Positions 10,709 to 20,530 are shown, counted from the first letter of the stretch. The stretch: 39,746 nt of DNA from Lingula anatina (GCF_001039355.2 NW_019773697.1:1-39746), one strand, 5' to 3'. Program-made: numbers and translations. The notes: generated by a model not told the origin, from the sequence alone.

Positions 10709-10719
10709 TAAGTGTATTA

Positions 10720-10780
<61 letters not shown>

Positions 10781-10787
10781 ATTCCAG

Positions 10788-10846
10788 GGCTATGCCAGTG
10801 GATCATTTGGCCCCCCACAGCAGGAAGGATGCACTCCTACATAATA
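10788..10846 (+). pseudogene. truncated copy of a fumarase exon (copy C)
   Basis: Same start as the functional exon, but one base is missing in GGCCCC-CCACAGC, which shifts the frame. It stops at CTCCTACATAATAA with no donor. Confidence 0.75.
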
Positions 10847-10883
10847 AGTGTATTACTCATATATATATATATCCCTATTCCAG

Positions 10884-11948
10884 GGCTATGCCAGTGGATC
10901 ATTTGGCCCCACCACAGCAGGAAGGATGGACTCCTATGTGGACCAGTTTCAGGCAGCTGGAGGCAGTATGATTATGTTGGCCAAAGGAAACCGAAGTAAA
11001 CAGGTCAGATATCACATTACTGAAGTAAACAGTTCAGATATCACAGGTCATATATCACATTACTGAAGTAAACAGGTCACATATCACATTACTGAAGTAG
11101 ACAGGTCAGATATCACATTACTGAAGTAAACAGGCCAGGTATCACATTACTGAAGTAAACGAGTCAGATATCACATTACTGAAGTACAGGTCACATATCA
11201 CATTACTGAAGTAAACAGGTCGAATGAGCTTACCCCAGCTGGAGGTACAATATCCGGAGGCGGTATCGCCTCTCTGATCCTCTTGTTTTCACAGGTAACA
11301 AGAGCGTGTTTTATTTTCACAGGTAACAAGAGCATGTAAAGCACATGGTGGTTTCTACCTTGGATCCATTGGAGGTCCTGCAGCCATCTTGGCCAGTGAC
11401 TGTATTAAGAAAGTGGAGGTTCTGGAGTACCCTGAACTTGGTAGGTGTTGACAATTTTGTTCTGTATTAAGAAGGTGGAGGTTCTGGAGTACCCTGAACT
11501 TGGTAGGTGTTGACAATTTTGTTCTGTATTAAGAAGGTGGAGGTTCTGGAGTACCCTGAACTTGGTAAGTGCTGACAATTTTGTTTCTGTATTAAGAAGG
11601 TGGCGATTCTGGAGTACCCTGAACTTGGTAGGTGCTGACAATTTCCTTTCTGTTTAATCCTGTCAACCCAAGACTTTTAAATGTTGTCTTATATTTCAGC
11701 TTGTAGTACATTGTAGTTTGGTGCCAAATTTTGATTATTTTTTTAATCTTCCAGTGAACTAGCAGATTTTTAGAATTAAAAACTTTTTGTCCGATTCATT
11801 TATTTCCTTATCCTGCAGTGTCTAGCAGATAGTTTTGTGTCATTCAGGAATGGAAGCCATCTGGAAGATCGAAGTGGAAGACTTCCCAGCATTCATTGTA
11901 GTGGACGATAAAGGAAATGATTTCTTCGACCAATGGTCTTTGGAGTAG
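10884..11948 (+). CDS. class I fumarate hydratase, last three exons (C-terminal domain)
   Basis: Class I fumarases are iron-sulfur enzymes that interconvert fumarate and malate. Exons are 10884-11003, 11323-11440 and 11848-11948 (TAG), with phases agreeing, giving 112 residues. They read [18 protein letters not shown]...[15 protein letters not shown] / [20 protein letters not shown]...EVLEYPELG / [15 protein letters not shown]...DQWSLE. The TTAGR, AKGNRS and GSIGGPAA motifs are hallmarks of the family's C-terminal domain. By spacing, the Thr, Arg and Lys match substrate-binding residues of the Leishmania enzyme (recalled). About 400 N-terminal residues, including the cluster cysteines, are not found in the window; upstream exons may be in a gap or outside. 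Every splice site of the first two exons lies in a local tandem duplication. Confidence 0.88.
10991..11224 (+). repeat. 29-bp tandem repeat straddling a fumarase donor site
   Basis: The unit GAAGTAAACAGGTCAGATAT + CACATTACT is repeated about eight times with small changes. The first unit begins inside the exon (codons for R-S-K-Q), so each complete unit repeats the AAACAG/GTCA donor. Confidence 0.9.
11230..11290 (+). mobile_element. fragment of the dispersed repeat seen at 4315-4375
   Basis: CCCCAGCTGGAGGTACAATA and GGAGGCGGTATCGCCTCTCT match the retroelement 3' region at 4315-4375 at about 90%. Homology runs through CTCTGATCCTCTTGTTTTC, right up to the acceptor of the second fumarase exon, whose polypyrimidine tract it supplies. 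Confidence 0.75.
11287..11333 (+). repeat. duplicated 3' splice site of the second fumarase exon
   Basis: TTTTCACAGGTAACAAGAGC occurs twice, 28 bp apart (acag at 11291 and 11319). The downstream copy is the one continuing into an open exon: after the upstream one the frame reads through the intron-like copy and shifts. Confidence 0.8.
11401..11650 (+). repeat. 62-bp minisatellite straddling a fumarase donor site
   Basis: Four units start at 11401, 11463, 11525 and 11589. Each carries the last ~40 nt of the exon (ATTAAGAAGGTGGAGGTTCT...CTTG), the donor GTAGGT (GTAAGT in the third) and about 20 bp of intron. The period is not a multiple of three, so donors after the first would shift the frame. 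Confidence 0.92.
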
Positions 11949-13148
11949 ATTGCAGTGGAGGAAAAGGGCAAATATAACTACAAAAGCAGGGAAAATAATA
12001 ACTGGACACTGTTTATCGGATGAGAACTGGATATGATTTTTGGGCTAAAAGACTGTAATTCTAACATTTATTTGCTGAATTGTTCTTTTGGTACATTGCA
12101 AACACAATTTATTTAAAAGTGGGCGGGGGGGTATTGCAACATTATAATTTTCATAATACAATTTCAAAAGATCTGCTTTAATGTGTTTGTTGCAGTTTTG
12201 TTGATGTCAGGATTTACAAATAATCAAATGTTGCTGACATGTTCATATACTGTATGTGTCTTTTTGAACTATGTTCAGTTAACTGATTGCTTTCAATCTT
12301 GTGTATTCATGGCTTTATTGACATACTCAGTACACTGTGTAGCAAAGAGAGCTTTCTTTGAGTGCATCTTTCTACTTGTTGTTTAAAGAAAACTGTATCC
12401 ACGCTGTGTAATAGCAACTGTCTGCCTAATATAATGAAAACATCAGTTAGGAAGAAGTAGAAAAGTAGTGATATCTAATATCAGAGTAAATGGTACTAAG
12501 TGACTATAATCTAGGATCCATCTAGAATCAAACATGACTTTATATCAGCAAGATGTTATATTTATAACAAAAATAAGAAAAACAACATTAATTACTTATT
12601 GGATTTTTGACAGAGGTTAATTTGCCAGTGGTGAATTATTGGAAATACATCTGTTTTGATTTCAATTCTTTGTGACATAAATGTCCAGTATTAAATTTGC
12701 CTTTGTTTGTGCATGTTTTAGTTGAAATTAAAGTGCAAACACAGTAAGTTCTGTACTCATCACTTGCAGGCCTACTGAACTACCAGACTTGGCACTGAAT
12801 GAACCTGAATGCACCGGTAGATCAGACCACAATACCCGTTTTCAAGGTGTGTACCAGTACGCGCTTCAAAGTATCAGACACAGCACCGCTCTTGCCAAGT
12901 ACGCGATGTGACAGTGATGATTCTCAGCGGGGTCGGAAAGTAGTGCATCTCATCTCAAAATTTGTTCCGGGGTATGATACTGTGGAATGCATACTGACAC
13001 ACACCTTCTAGTAATAGTGTACTCCGATCTACCAGTGAATTCAGGATCATTCGGCGCCGAGTCTGGTAGTTGGGTGGGCCTTACCTAGCTCTGTCTGTCT
13101 GCGTCACTCTTGGAAGAAGGCTACAATGTTGCTGACACTGCATTATGT
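11949..13148. other. fumarase 3' UTR and intergenic region
   Basis: No coding gene is apparent. A 67-codon open frame at 12183-12386, also present in copy 1 at 5436-5636, is conserved only because the whole block is duplicated. A poly-G run (GGGCGGGGGGG) sits near 12121. Confidence 0.5.
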
Positions 13149-14092
13149 AAGGCTGCATTTACAACCAGTTGGTCCATGGAATACCTAGTCCACAGATCAA
13201 ATATGACGCGACTCATTTACAACCAGTTGGTCCATGGAATACCTAGTCCACAGATCAAATATGACGCGACTCATTTACAACCAGTTGGTCCATGGAATAC
13301 CTAGTCCACAGATCAAATATGACACGACTCATTTACAACCAGTTGGTCCATGGAATACCTAGTCCACAGATCAAATATGGCACGACTCATTTACAACCAG
13401 TTGGTCCATGGAATACCTAGTCCACAGATCAAATATGGCACGACTCATTTACAACCAGTTGGTCCATGGAATACCTAGTCCACAGATCAAATATGGCACG
13501 ACTCATTTACAACCAGTTGGTCCATGGAATACCTAGTCCACAGATCAAATATGGCACGACTCATTTACAACCAGTTGGTCCATGGAATACCTAGTCCACA
13601 GATCAAATATGGCACGACTCATTTACAACCAGTTGGTCCATGGAATACCTAGTCCACAGATCAAATATGGCACGACTCATTTACAACCAGTTGGTCCATG
13701 GAATACCTAGTCCACAGATCAAATATGGCACGACTCATTTACAACCAGTTGGTCCATGGAATACCTAGTCCACAGATCAAATATGGCACGACTCATTTAC
13801 AACCAGTTGGTCCATGGAATACCTAGTCCACAGATCAAATATGGCACGACTCATTTACAACCAGTTGGTCCATGGAATACCTAGTCCACAGATCAAATAT
13901 GGCACGACTCATTTACAACCAGTTGGTCCATGGAATACCTAGTCCACAGATCAAATATGGCACGACTCATTTACAACCAGTTGGTCCATGGAATACCTAG
14001 TCCACAGATCAAATATGGCACGACTCATTTAAAACCAGTTGGTCCATGGAATACCTAGTCCACAGATCAAATATGGCACGACTCATTTGAAA
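13149..14092. repeat. 58-bp minisatellite, about 16 copies
   Basis: The unit is CATTTACAACCAGTTGGTCC + ATGGAATACCTAGTCCACAG + ATCAAATATGGCACGACT, with very low divergence. The first units have GACGCGACT instead of GGCACGACT. The equivalent place in copy 1 (about 6383-6445) has a single unit, so the array arose after the copies split or differs between alleles. Confidence 0.95.
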
Positions 14093-14331
14093 GCAGGCTG
14101 AGATTGAATTGCTGTGCCCACTTGCTCAGGTATCATGCATGGGAAGCAGTAGTTAATTTATTGCTAAGTGGGCGCCATATTTGATATGCAGTCGAGACTA
14201 GTTATTCCGCAGATCAGCTAGTTGTGAACACGTCCCCAGTGATATATATCATGAGATTACTTGGGGGCCTTAAATGGGGGTCAAGTTTGGATATAGGCAT
14301 GCTTCTATTATCTTTTACATTTCTTGTTCAC

Positions 14332-14354
14332 TGGGTATATATATATATATATAT
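14332..14354. repeat. (TA)n microsatellite
   Basis: Short TA run. In copy 1 the equivalent position has only a brief run. Confidence 0.7.
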
Positions 14355-14554
14355 ATTTTAAGCAGTGTAACAGGTTTTCAAAATCTTAAAGATGGATGAC
14401 TCTGGTCTTGAATACTGCTATTTCACCATCACACTGAAACTGTTGGTCTTTAAATAGTTAAAACGCAGTACAGCATCGCTGACTTTTGTTAGTCATTCAC
14501 AAATTAATTTTTTTTTTGAAAAATATGATAGAAAAAAGATGAATAACACACCAG

Positions 14555-14564
14555 ATTTTATTGA
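14555..14564 (-). terminator. poly(A) signal of the cysteine-rich gene
   Basis: AATAAA on the minus strand (TTTATT at 14557-14562), about 190 nt after the stop codon. Confidence 0.55.
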
Positions 14565-14752
14565 AACCGTACACATGTACATGTACAAAAGGTTACAAGT
14601 TATTTTCATCTTCTATCAACTTAAGAACCATGTTTGAAAGATGCTGTTTTGAAAGTCATTTCACTTTGAAAGGTCCTTGGATTACATAATGTTGGGTAAC
14701 TTGGATTACATAACACAGTATGATACCCAAGTCACTGAAGACTGTTTTCTAA

Positions 14753-16988
14753 CTACCCCAGGATGGGACTGTCTTTACAGTGTTCACGGAAGGACTTGCA
14801 GCAGCCCTGCAGGACGGTGGGGCTACGGCAGGCGTCAAACTTATTGTCTGAGAAGATAGTGGCACAGGTGAAGGTATTGCCATCTTTGTCACTGAAGGAC
14901 GTACCAAGGTGGTCTCCATTGCACTCTGAAATGTAAACAGTTATAATGAAATAAAGTTATATATCAGTGGACAGTATCTTGGTGATTTTTCTTTTCTTTT
15001 CTCATTGTCACCCTACCAATTTTTTTATCATCCAGTGGCCATTGAAAACCTACCCCCACTTCAAAACCACTTTGAATCCATCAACATTTCCTGATGGCCA
15101 CACAATTGTAGAGGGAAATTTATAAAAATAGTCAAGACAGCAGGTGAGGTGATTTGGACAAATATCTGATACATTCATTTACCATTTTATGTGTCTCTTA
15201 TTCTTCACCCGTTTCCCTTTTCAATACATCATCTTAAACTTATTCAATTCTTAATATTTTTCAAACCTTTTAACACAACAAAATTATTCAGGGTAAATGA
15301 TTCCCAAAAATCAACATTATATATAATGACTAAATAAATATTCATCTCTGCGTACATAGCCTGCACGATGAGAAATGAAGGCCTCTCTATGCTCACCACA
15401 CATGACCCCCCTGGTAAGACAGTAGTGCTGGATGACCTGGTGATAACAACGATCTCTATACTCACCACACATGACTCCCCTGGTAAGACAGCAGTGCTGG
15501 ATGACCTGGTGATAACAAAGATCTCTATACTCACCACACATGACCCCCCTGGTAAGACAGTAGTACTAGATGACCTGGTGATAACAAAGATCTCTATACT
15601 CACCACACATGACTCCCCTGGTAAGACAGCAGTGCTGGATGACCTGGTGATAACAAAGATCTCTATACTCACCACACATGACTCCCCTGGTAAGACAGCA
15701 GTGCTGGATGACCTGGTGATAACAAAGATCTCTATACTCACCACACATGACTCCCCTGGTAAGACAGCAGTGCTGGATGACCTGGTGATAACAAAGATCT
15801 CTATACTCACCACACATGACTCCCCTGGTAAGACAGCAGTGCTGGATGACCTGGTGGTGATGACAGGCGGCCAGACCAACTTTACTGATCAACTCCGAAC
15901 ACGTCATGTTTCCAAGCAGGACGTTGGTTGTGTCTCCATAGCAATCTGGAATAAACGAATCATGTGCCTTTTTGTTTATGGCAGCTTTGACTTATCTTAA
16001 TGTGTGGGAAGGCATAAACATATGTTAGACTGATGATGGTGGAAGCCACGTGACTTTCCACCCCGGCCCTGCCTCACCAAATTGTTACAGCCAGTTAGAT
16101 CAGGGCGTTTTTGTGGTACCGGGATATCTGGACAGCACAGAAGATGCTGTAGTAATTTGACTGTCATTTAACACCCTCTCTGTCCCTTGCTACACATTAA
16201 AAAGCGGTGTAGGTGTGACTTACTGTCGCAGACTTTCCTTCTGCTTGCACAGCAGACCCCAGCCACGTCTCCCCTGTGACAGGCCGTCTGCCCTGTCTTC
16301 ATGAAGAAGTCGTGACAGGTCATCTCATTGACGCGGATGTTAGGCGTGTCCTTGCACTCTGTAAAGAGATACATGGTGACATGATGACACATGTTGACAT
16401 TCGGTTGACATTTTGATAAATATTTATACCTAAATCACTCAGTGATATTTTTCAGGCTGTATACTAGCACATGTCGTTACTGCCTAGAGCAAAGTACTGC
16501 TTTGAGCACAGGAACCCTTATGAGTTTGACAAACCAATATAAACCGCTATTTACTAACATTTTTACACTTATTTTCGATTGAATGAAATTGTTATCTTTA
16601 TATGTGTCATTCTTACATTTCTAATTTTTTTTATTTTCCCTACCTCCACAGTATCTCCATCGTGTGGCACAACATTTCCGTGACAAATCCACGTGGTCAC
16701 AGAACTTGATCCCTGTAGCCTGGAAAATCTGGAGGCACGTCAACCCGTTCACCGTCGCGCCTTCATCCTGGCAAGCTGAACATTAGAACAAAATATAACT
16801 GGAGGTACGTCAACCCGTCACCGTCACCCCTTCATACTGGCAAGCTGAACATTAGAACAAAACAACTGGCCATGAACGCCGTGCGTTAGTCTTATGTCAA
16901 ACTAATACGTTACTACATACATAAATATTCTGCTACGTCTTGAGTGGAAGGGTTGTTTCGTGTTTCCATGCAACTTGTCCGAACTATA

Positions 16989-17026
<38 letters not shown>

Positions 17027-17568
17027 ACTCACGCGCAAACCCCACATTTCTCTTGTGTACAACAGCCTGGTTAGCGTCAAAAAAGGGGTCCACAGCTAAA
17101 AAGAGAAAATCGGCGACAAATACAATAAATGGATAGACGTCAACGTTGCACAGAATACTATAAAAAGGACATCTTGTATTTTTTGAAAAACCTATTAACT
17201 TACATGTATAATACTGAATGTAACCAGTGAGGAAGACCAACTTAATTACCTTTCTCTCCAGACGAGTACGACACTTCAAACTCCTCCTGTAACCAAAATC
17301 AACACATGTAAATTAACTGAAGTATACTACATGTGTATACATGAATAAACTCCTGTAAGCAGCACCTGATAGTCTTGATAAATCTAAGTTAAGGCATACC
17401 ACATGTTTGTATGCCTTTAAAGAGTACATTATCAAAAATGAGACCATAGAACAGCTTACTCGATTTATTTTCTGACAACTAAATGCCATAGAGCACATAT
17501 ATATTATGTAGATTACTAACCTTAGCAAAGACAACAGCGAGGCAGCAGTACAGCAAAAGTCGCAGCAT
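14753..17568 (-). CDS. secreted protein with four tandem six-cysteine domains, 239 aa
   Basis: Seven exons with GT-AG borders and agreeing phases: 17521-17568, 17250-17283, 17033-17095, 16644-16775, 16224-16358, 15811-15945, 14753-14925 (720 nt with stop). Residues 1-15 (MLRLLLYCCLAVVFA) are a signal peptide. A short linker with a dibasic site (HKR, about 41-43) follows, then four domains of 44-57 residues, each on one phase-1/phase-1 exon. Cys spacing in all four is C-x(11-18)-C-x11-C-x8-CC-x6-C. The architecture vaguely recalls ShKT-like modules but the CC-x6-C ending differs; I cannot name the family. A secreted defence, venom-like or matrix role is conceivable but unproven. Symmetric exons suggest growth by exon duplication. 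The donor of exon 6 lies in a 69-bp minisatellite and the acceptor of exon 4 in a 70-bp duplication. Confidence 0.85.
15391..15879 (-). repeat. 69-bp minisatellite straddling the exon 6 donor
   Basis: Seven units. On the minus strand each contains the last 40 nt of exon 6 (ending GGAGTCATGTGTG), the donor GTGAGTATAGAG and 17 more intron bases. Donors fall at about 15810, 15741, 15672, 15603, 15534, 15465 and 15396. The 69-bp period is 23 codons, and the minus frame continuing from exon 6 stays open to 15566. Donors 1-4 would thus all give in-frame products. Confidence 0.95.
16652..16862 (-). repeat. about 70-bp duplication of the exon 4 acceptor
   Basis: 16731-16797 and 16801-16862 share the acceptor (GTTCTAATGTTCAG on the minus strand) and the first ~45 nt of exon 4 with about 10% differences. 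The copy nearer exon 3 lacks the downstream cysteine-coding part. Confidence 0.75.
16990..17021. repeat. (GA)n microsatellite beside the exon 3 donor
   Basis: About 16 GA units. On the minus strand the CT run begins only ~11 nt after the donor GTGAGT. Confidence 0.9.
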
Positions 17569-17639
17569 TTTGACCACAGTTTTGTTCTTTCAAAATGATC
17601 TGAGTTAATTCTTATTTTCCTTGGTTTCACCTCACGAAT

Positions 17640-18430
17640 GATGCGTTATATATACCATTTAGCACAAGTCAAATGCGTAGTTTCATGGACAAATCGTGAT
17701 GTTTTTGAAGACCTGATGCTTGGCGTCACTTTCAAGGACAAAACAACGAAAACCGTAAAACAATCACTGAATCAAAACTTTAGAGCTTCGTACTTTCATT
17801 TTTAATCAATTCACAATGTTTAAATGCAGACATCTACAAATGAAATTTACGGGACTGGTTACTGTTAATTGTTCTATCGAATTTTGACAGTTCAGTGAGT
17901 AGTATTATCAATCCAACAGAAAGACTACTGTTTTTATGTTGACAGTAAAAGTAAGTTTTACAGTACCTGGGCGTCCGATAGCGGCCAGAAACGCACACGT
18001 GGGTACGGGACAGGTGCCGTGGTAATGTTGATAAACAACGTGACCGGTAAGTGTAAACAGTCCCGAGAACGGGTGCTTTAACTTAATTCAAGGAAGGTTA
18101 TTCACTTGTATTGGAGGTAGACATCTTGGCAGAGACAGGAGTATCGATAACGTAAGGTCTTGGTAGCCAAATGTAGTTAGAGAAGTTAGGGTCGATATTG
18201 AGACTTGAGACAGGTGTCAGATCGGGGAATAAATAGGCTAATCTAGTAGCCCCCGAAGTACCACCAATCCCTGTCTAAGATATTGCGCCGTGTCGTTCAG
18301 TAAGAATTTTTTTCTACATACAACTCAATGTAACATAAAGGACGTTATGAAATATCAATTCTAATTCAGGTAGATGAAGTACCGATATTGTTGATATTAA
18401 TAAAAAACAGTATTTTAACTAATTTTACAG
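17640..18430. other. upstream region of the cysteine-rich gene
   Basis: No recognisable coding sequence. Promoter elements could not be assigned, although TATATATACC (about 17648) lies 80 nt upstream of the ATG on the minus strand and could be a TATA box (GGTATATATAAC). Confidence 0.35.
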
Positions 18431-18586
18431 ATATGAATAGCCCGCTAACCACTTACGCCAGTGGCAGTAAATATGTCATTACTGTCACGTGTTATTCCAG
18501 CAAAGAGGCACAGGCAAGTGTTTTGTCATCCAAGCAGGCAAATGGAGTGGCTTCCTTAAGCTTCCTACTGGATCGTTTTATTAGAG
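18431..18586 (+). CDS. possible isolated exon, unknown extracellular-type protein
   Basis: An acceptor (taattttacag) and donor (TTAGAG/gtaatg) bound 156 nt with phase 1 at both ends. The frame reads DMNSPLTTYASGSKYVITVT + CYSSKEAQASVLSSKQANG.... The TTYASGSKYVITVTCYS stretch resembles a beta strand at the end of an FN3- or Reeler-like domain, but too little is present to assign it. No partner exons were found on either side. Confidence 0.3.
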
Positions 18587-18599
18587 GTAATGATATCTT

Positions 18600-20016
18600 A
18601 CATATAGATCACTGTTAAAAACTAAAGAAATATGAATGAAAAAAATGTATCTTAAATATTCATTTAATCAGTGCATAAAACTAATGCCTAGCTTGTTTTA
18701 TCAGTTTTGTTTCCCCACGAAAATAAAATGATGCGTTAATAGATAAAACAAAATAACCAACCTCCTAAAAAGCACCAGTTGCAGAACAGCGGACTAACAG
18801 GTAAAAATAATGACATCTTGATTAAGTCAATTATTGCTGTATGTGCCTAGAAAATGATGTAAATAAAGCCAAATATTATTTCACAATGATTCAATCAGAC
18901 CCTGAAAAGGATGCTTCTTAAATAGAGAGACAAGGATCAGTGAGCTGTGATTCTAAATCAAGTTGTGTCTGCCTAAAATACAGAAAGAGAGAAAAACCTC
19001 GCCTTTCATTGCAATATATGGCAGGTATGCGACATAGCTTGGAAATCTTCAGTTTGTTTTAATGTTTTGTTAAATATATCACGTGAAACAGTGCATTAAT
19101 ATTAATACATACAGTAAATACAATACTCACTCCTGCTGAATTTTGTTGCCATACTAAAATTGTGACAACATGTTGTCTTCTAAATTCAATCATTTCTACC
19201 AGAGATTAGAGGACTGCACTGGAAGTGGATCAAATGACAAAGAAAACGAACAAAAAAAAAAAAAAAAATGAACCCACAAGTCCTCCAACAAACCACAAAG
19301 AGGAGTACAGATGCCTTGTCACAAGCCAGTCAGGCCATTCTTGAGAATACTGCCCAAGGACAATAGAGGTAAATACAAGGACATGACAGAGGGCACATCG
19401 TCTAGGATGTAAGGAAACCATGGTGTGTACAATCTTCGTTTTCATTTTAGCTATCCAGTTAAATACTTTTGAACATTGTAAAAGTCGCTACACATGGATA
19501 TTAATACATCTACAGACTCAACCACACGTCTGCCCTTCTCATTACAGGCAATATCGGTGGACACTAAGATGTTAAAACAGAACAACAATGGTGACAAGTA
19601 CCAAGATCCAGGGTTGGATCCGTACCGGGTGTGACGCCAAACCAAATACAAGGCATACATAATATGATATGATATACAATATGATATTGTGCACTGTGAA
19701 GAAAAATACACTGAAAGGCACATGTGGGTGGCGAAAAAAATATATATATTTGTTGGCTAATTCTATTTGATATAATATAAGTAAAAATACGTAACTTATT
19801 AAATTTCATATGAATATAATATTATTATTTTTGATGATATATGAATCTCCATGGGTCGTTTATCATTTAATGAGAAATATATGGAATCTATATGTTTTCT
19901 TAATATCTTACCTGTATGAACCTGTTGCTCTCTTTATCATTTATTTATTTTACATGGGTTGGGGGTTCGTTTACATTTATAAATTTAACCGAATAAATTA
20001 TGTCTATATTATAATG
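18600..20016. other. AT-rich noncoding region
   Basis: No gene recognised. It includes a poly-A run near 19252 and an AT-rich stretch at 19740-20040 whose 75-codon open frame is low complexity. Confidence 0.45.
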
Positions 20017-20430
20017 ATAGCAAAATATCATTCTTAAATTATTTAACGACATATTCGTTACCAATGTTATACATACAAAACAACGTCTGGGATAATCAGT
20101 TGCTAGTTTAGTTGGGAAAATATGTCCTACAAGTGACTGCAGGACTTAGAATACCATGGATCTTTATATAGTTAAAACGCAGTACAGCATAGCGTAGCTG
20201 ACTTATGTTACTCATTCACGAATTTTTTGAAAAGAATGATAGAAATAAGATGAATAACCCATCAGATTTTATTGAAACCGTACACGTGTACATGTACAAA
20301 AGGTTACAAGGTATCTTCTTATTCTATCATAACAATAGCAAAATATCATGCTTAAATTATTAAACTGCATATTCGTTACCACTGTTATACAAACAAAACA
20401 ACGTCCGAAAAAATCAATTGCTAGTTTATG
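20017..20430. repeat. direct repeats flanking a third copy of the cysteine-rich gene's 3' end
   Basis: 20017-20110 and 20334-20429 are direct repeats (AGCAAAATATCAT...CAACGTC...TTGCTAGTTTA) with about 12% differences. Between them, 20166-20330 matches 14450-14620 and 6795-6955, the 3' UTR region with its AATAAA (TTTATT at 20268-20273). The coding part is absent. Confidence 0.7.
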
Positions 20431-20454
20431 TCGTACAAGGAGAATGATTCTGGT

Positions 20455-20530
20455 CAGCAGGACTAAGAATACTAAGTAACGGGTAACTGCGGGACTTAGA
20501 ATACTAAGTAACGGGTGACTGCGGGACTTC
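20455..20530. repeat. short tandem repeat, about 36 bp unit
   Basis: GGACTTAGAATACTAAGTAA followed by CGGGTAACTGC is repeated 2-3 times, with a related start at 20137. Confidence 0.6.

Larger units (their letters stand above)
10101..10939 (+). repeat. tandem duplications straddling a fumarase 3' splice site
   Basis: Three consecutive modules (about 10101-10227, 10709-10848, 10849-10939) each contain GTGTATTACTCA, a (TA)n run of variable length, CCTATTCCAG (CGTATTCCAG in the first) and the first ~57 bp of the fumarase exon. They are joined through ATAATAAGTG. A fourth diverged copy lies at 8121-8212. Each module repeats the acceptor and half the exon; only the last continues into a complete exon with a donor. 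The first and second modules are now separated by a 481-bp transposon. Confidence 0.9.
11746..15393. repeat. duplicated block, copy 2
   Basis: Counterpart of 4989-7882. It covers the fumarase intron end, last exon, 3' UTR and intergenic DNA, then the last exon of the cysteine-rich gene and part of its last intron. It is longer because of the 58-bp minisatellite. Confidence 0.85.

Noticed and set aside
12183-12386. 67-codon frame conserved at 5436-5636
   Set aside because: Conserved only because the whole block is duplicated; it is low-complexity hydrophobic sequence in the fumarase 3' flank.
13149-14092. CRISPR-like array
   Set aside because: Units are directly adjacent 58-mers without unique spacers and the DNA is eukaryotic: a minisatellite.
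15244-16000. Long open frames of about 210 codons on both strands
   Set aside because: They come from a 69-bp repeat with no stops in several frames; the exon 6 splice model explains the coding part.
19605-19630. tRNA B-box-like GGTTGGATCC
   Set aside because: No A box at the right distance and no cloverleaf; not enough for a tRNA or SINE head.
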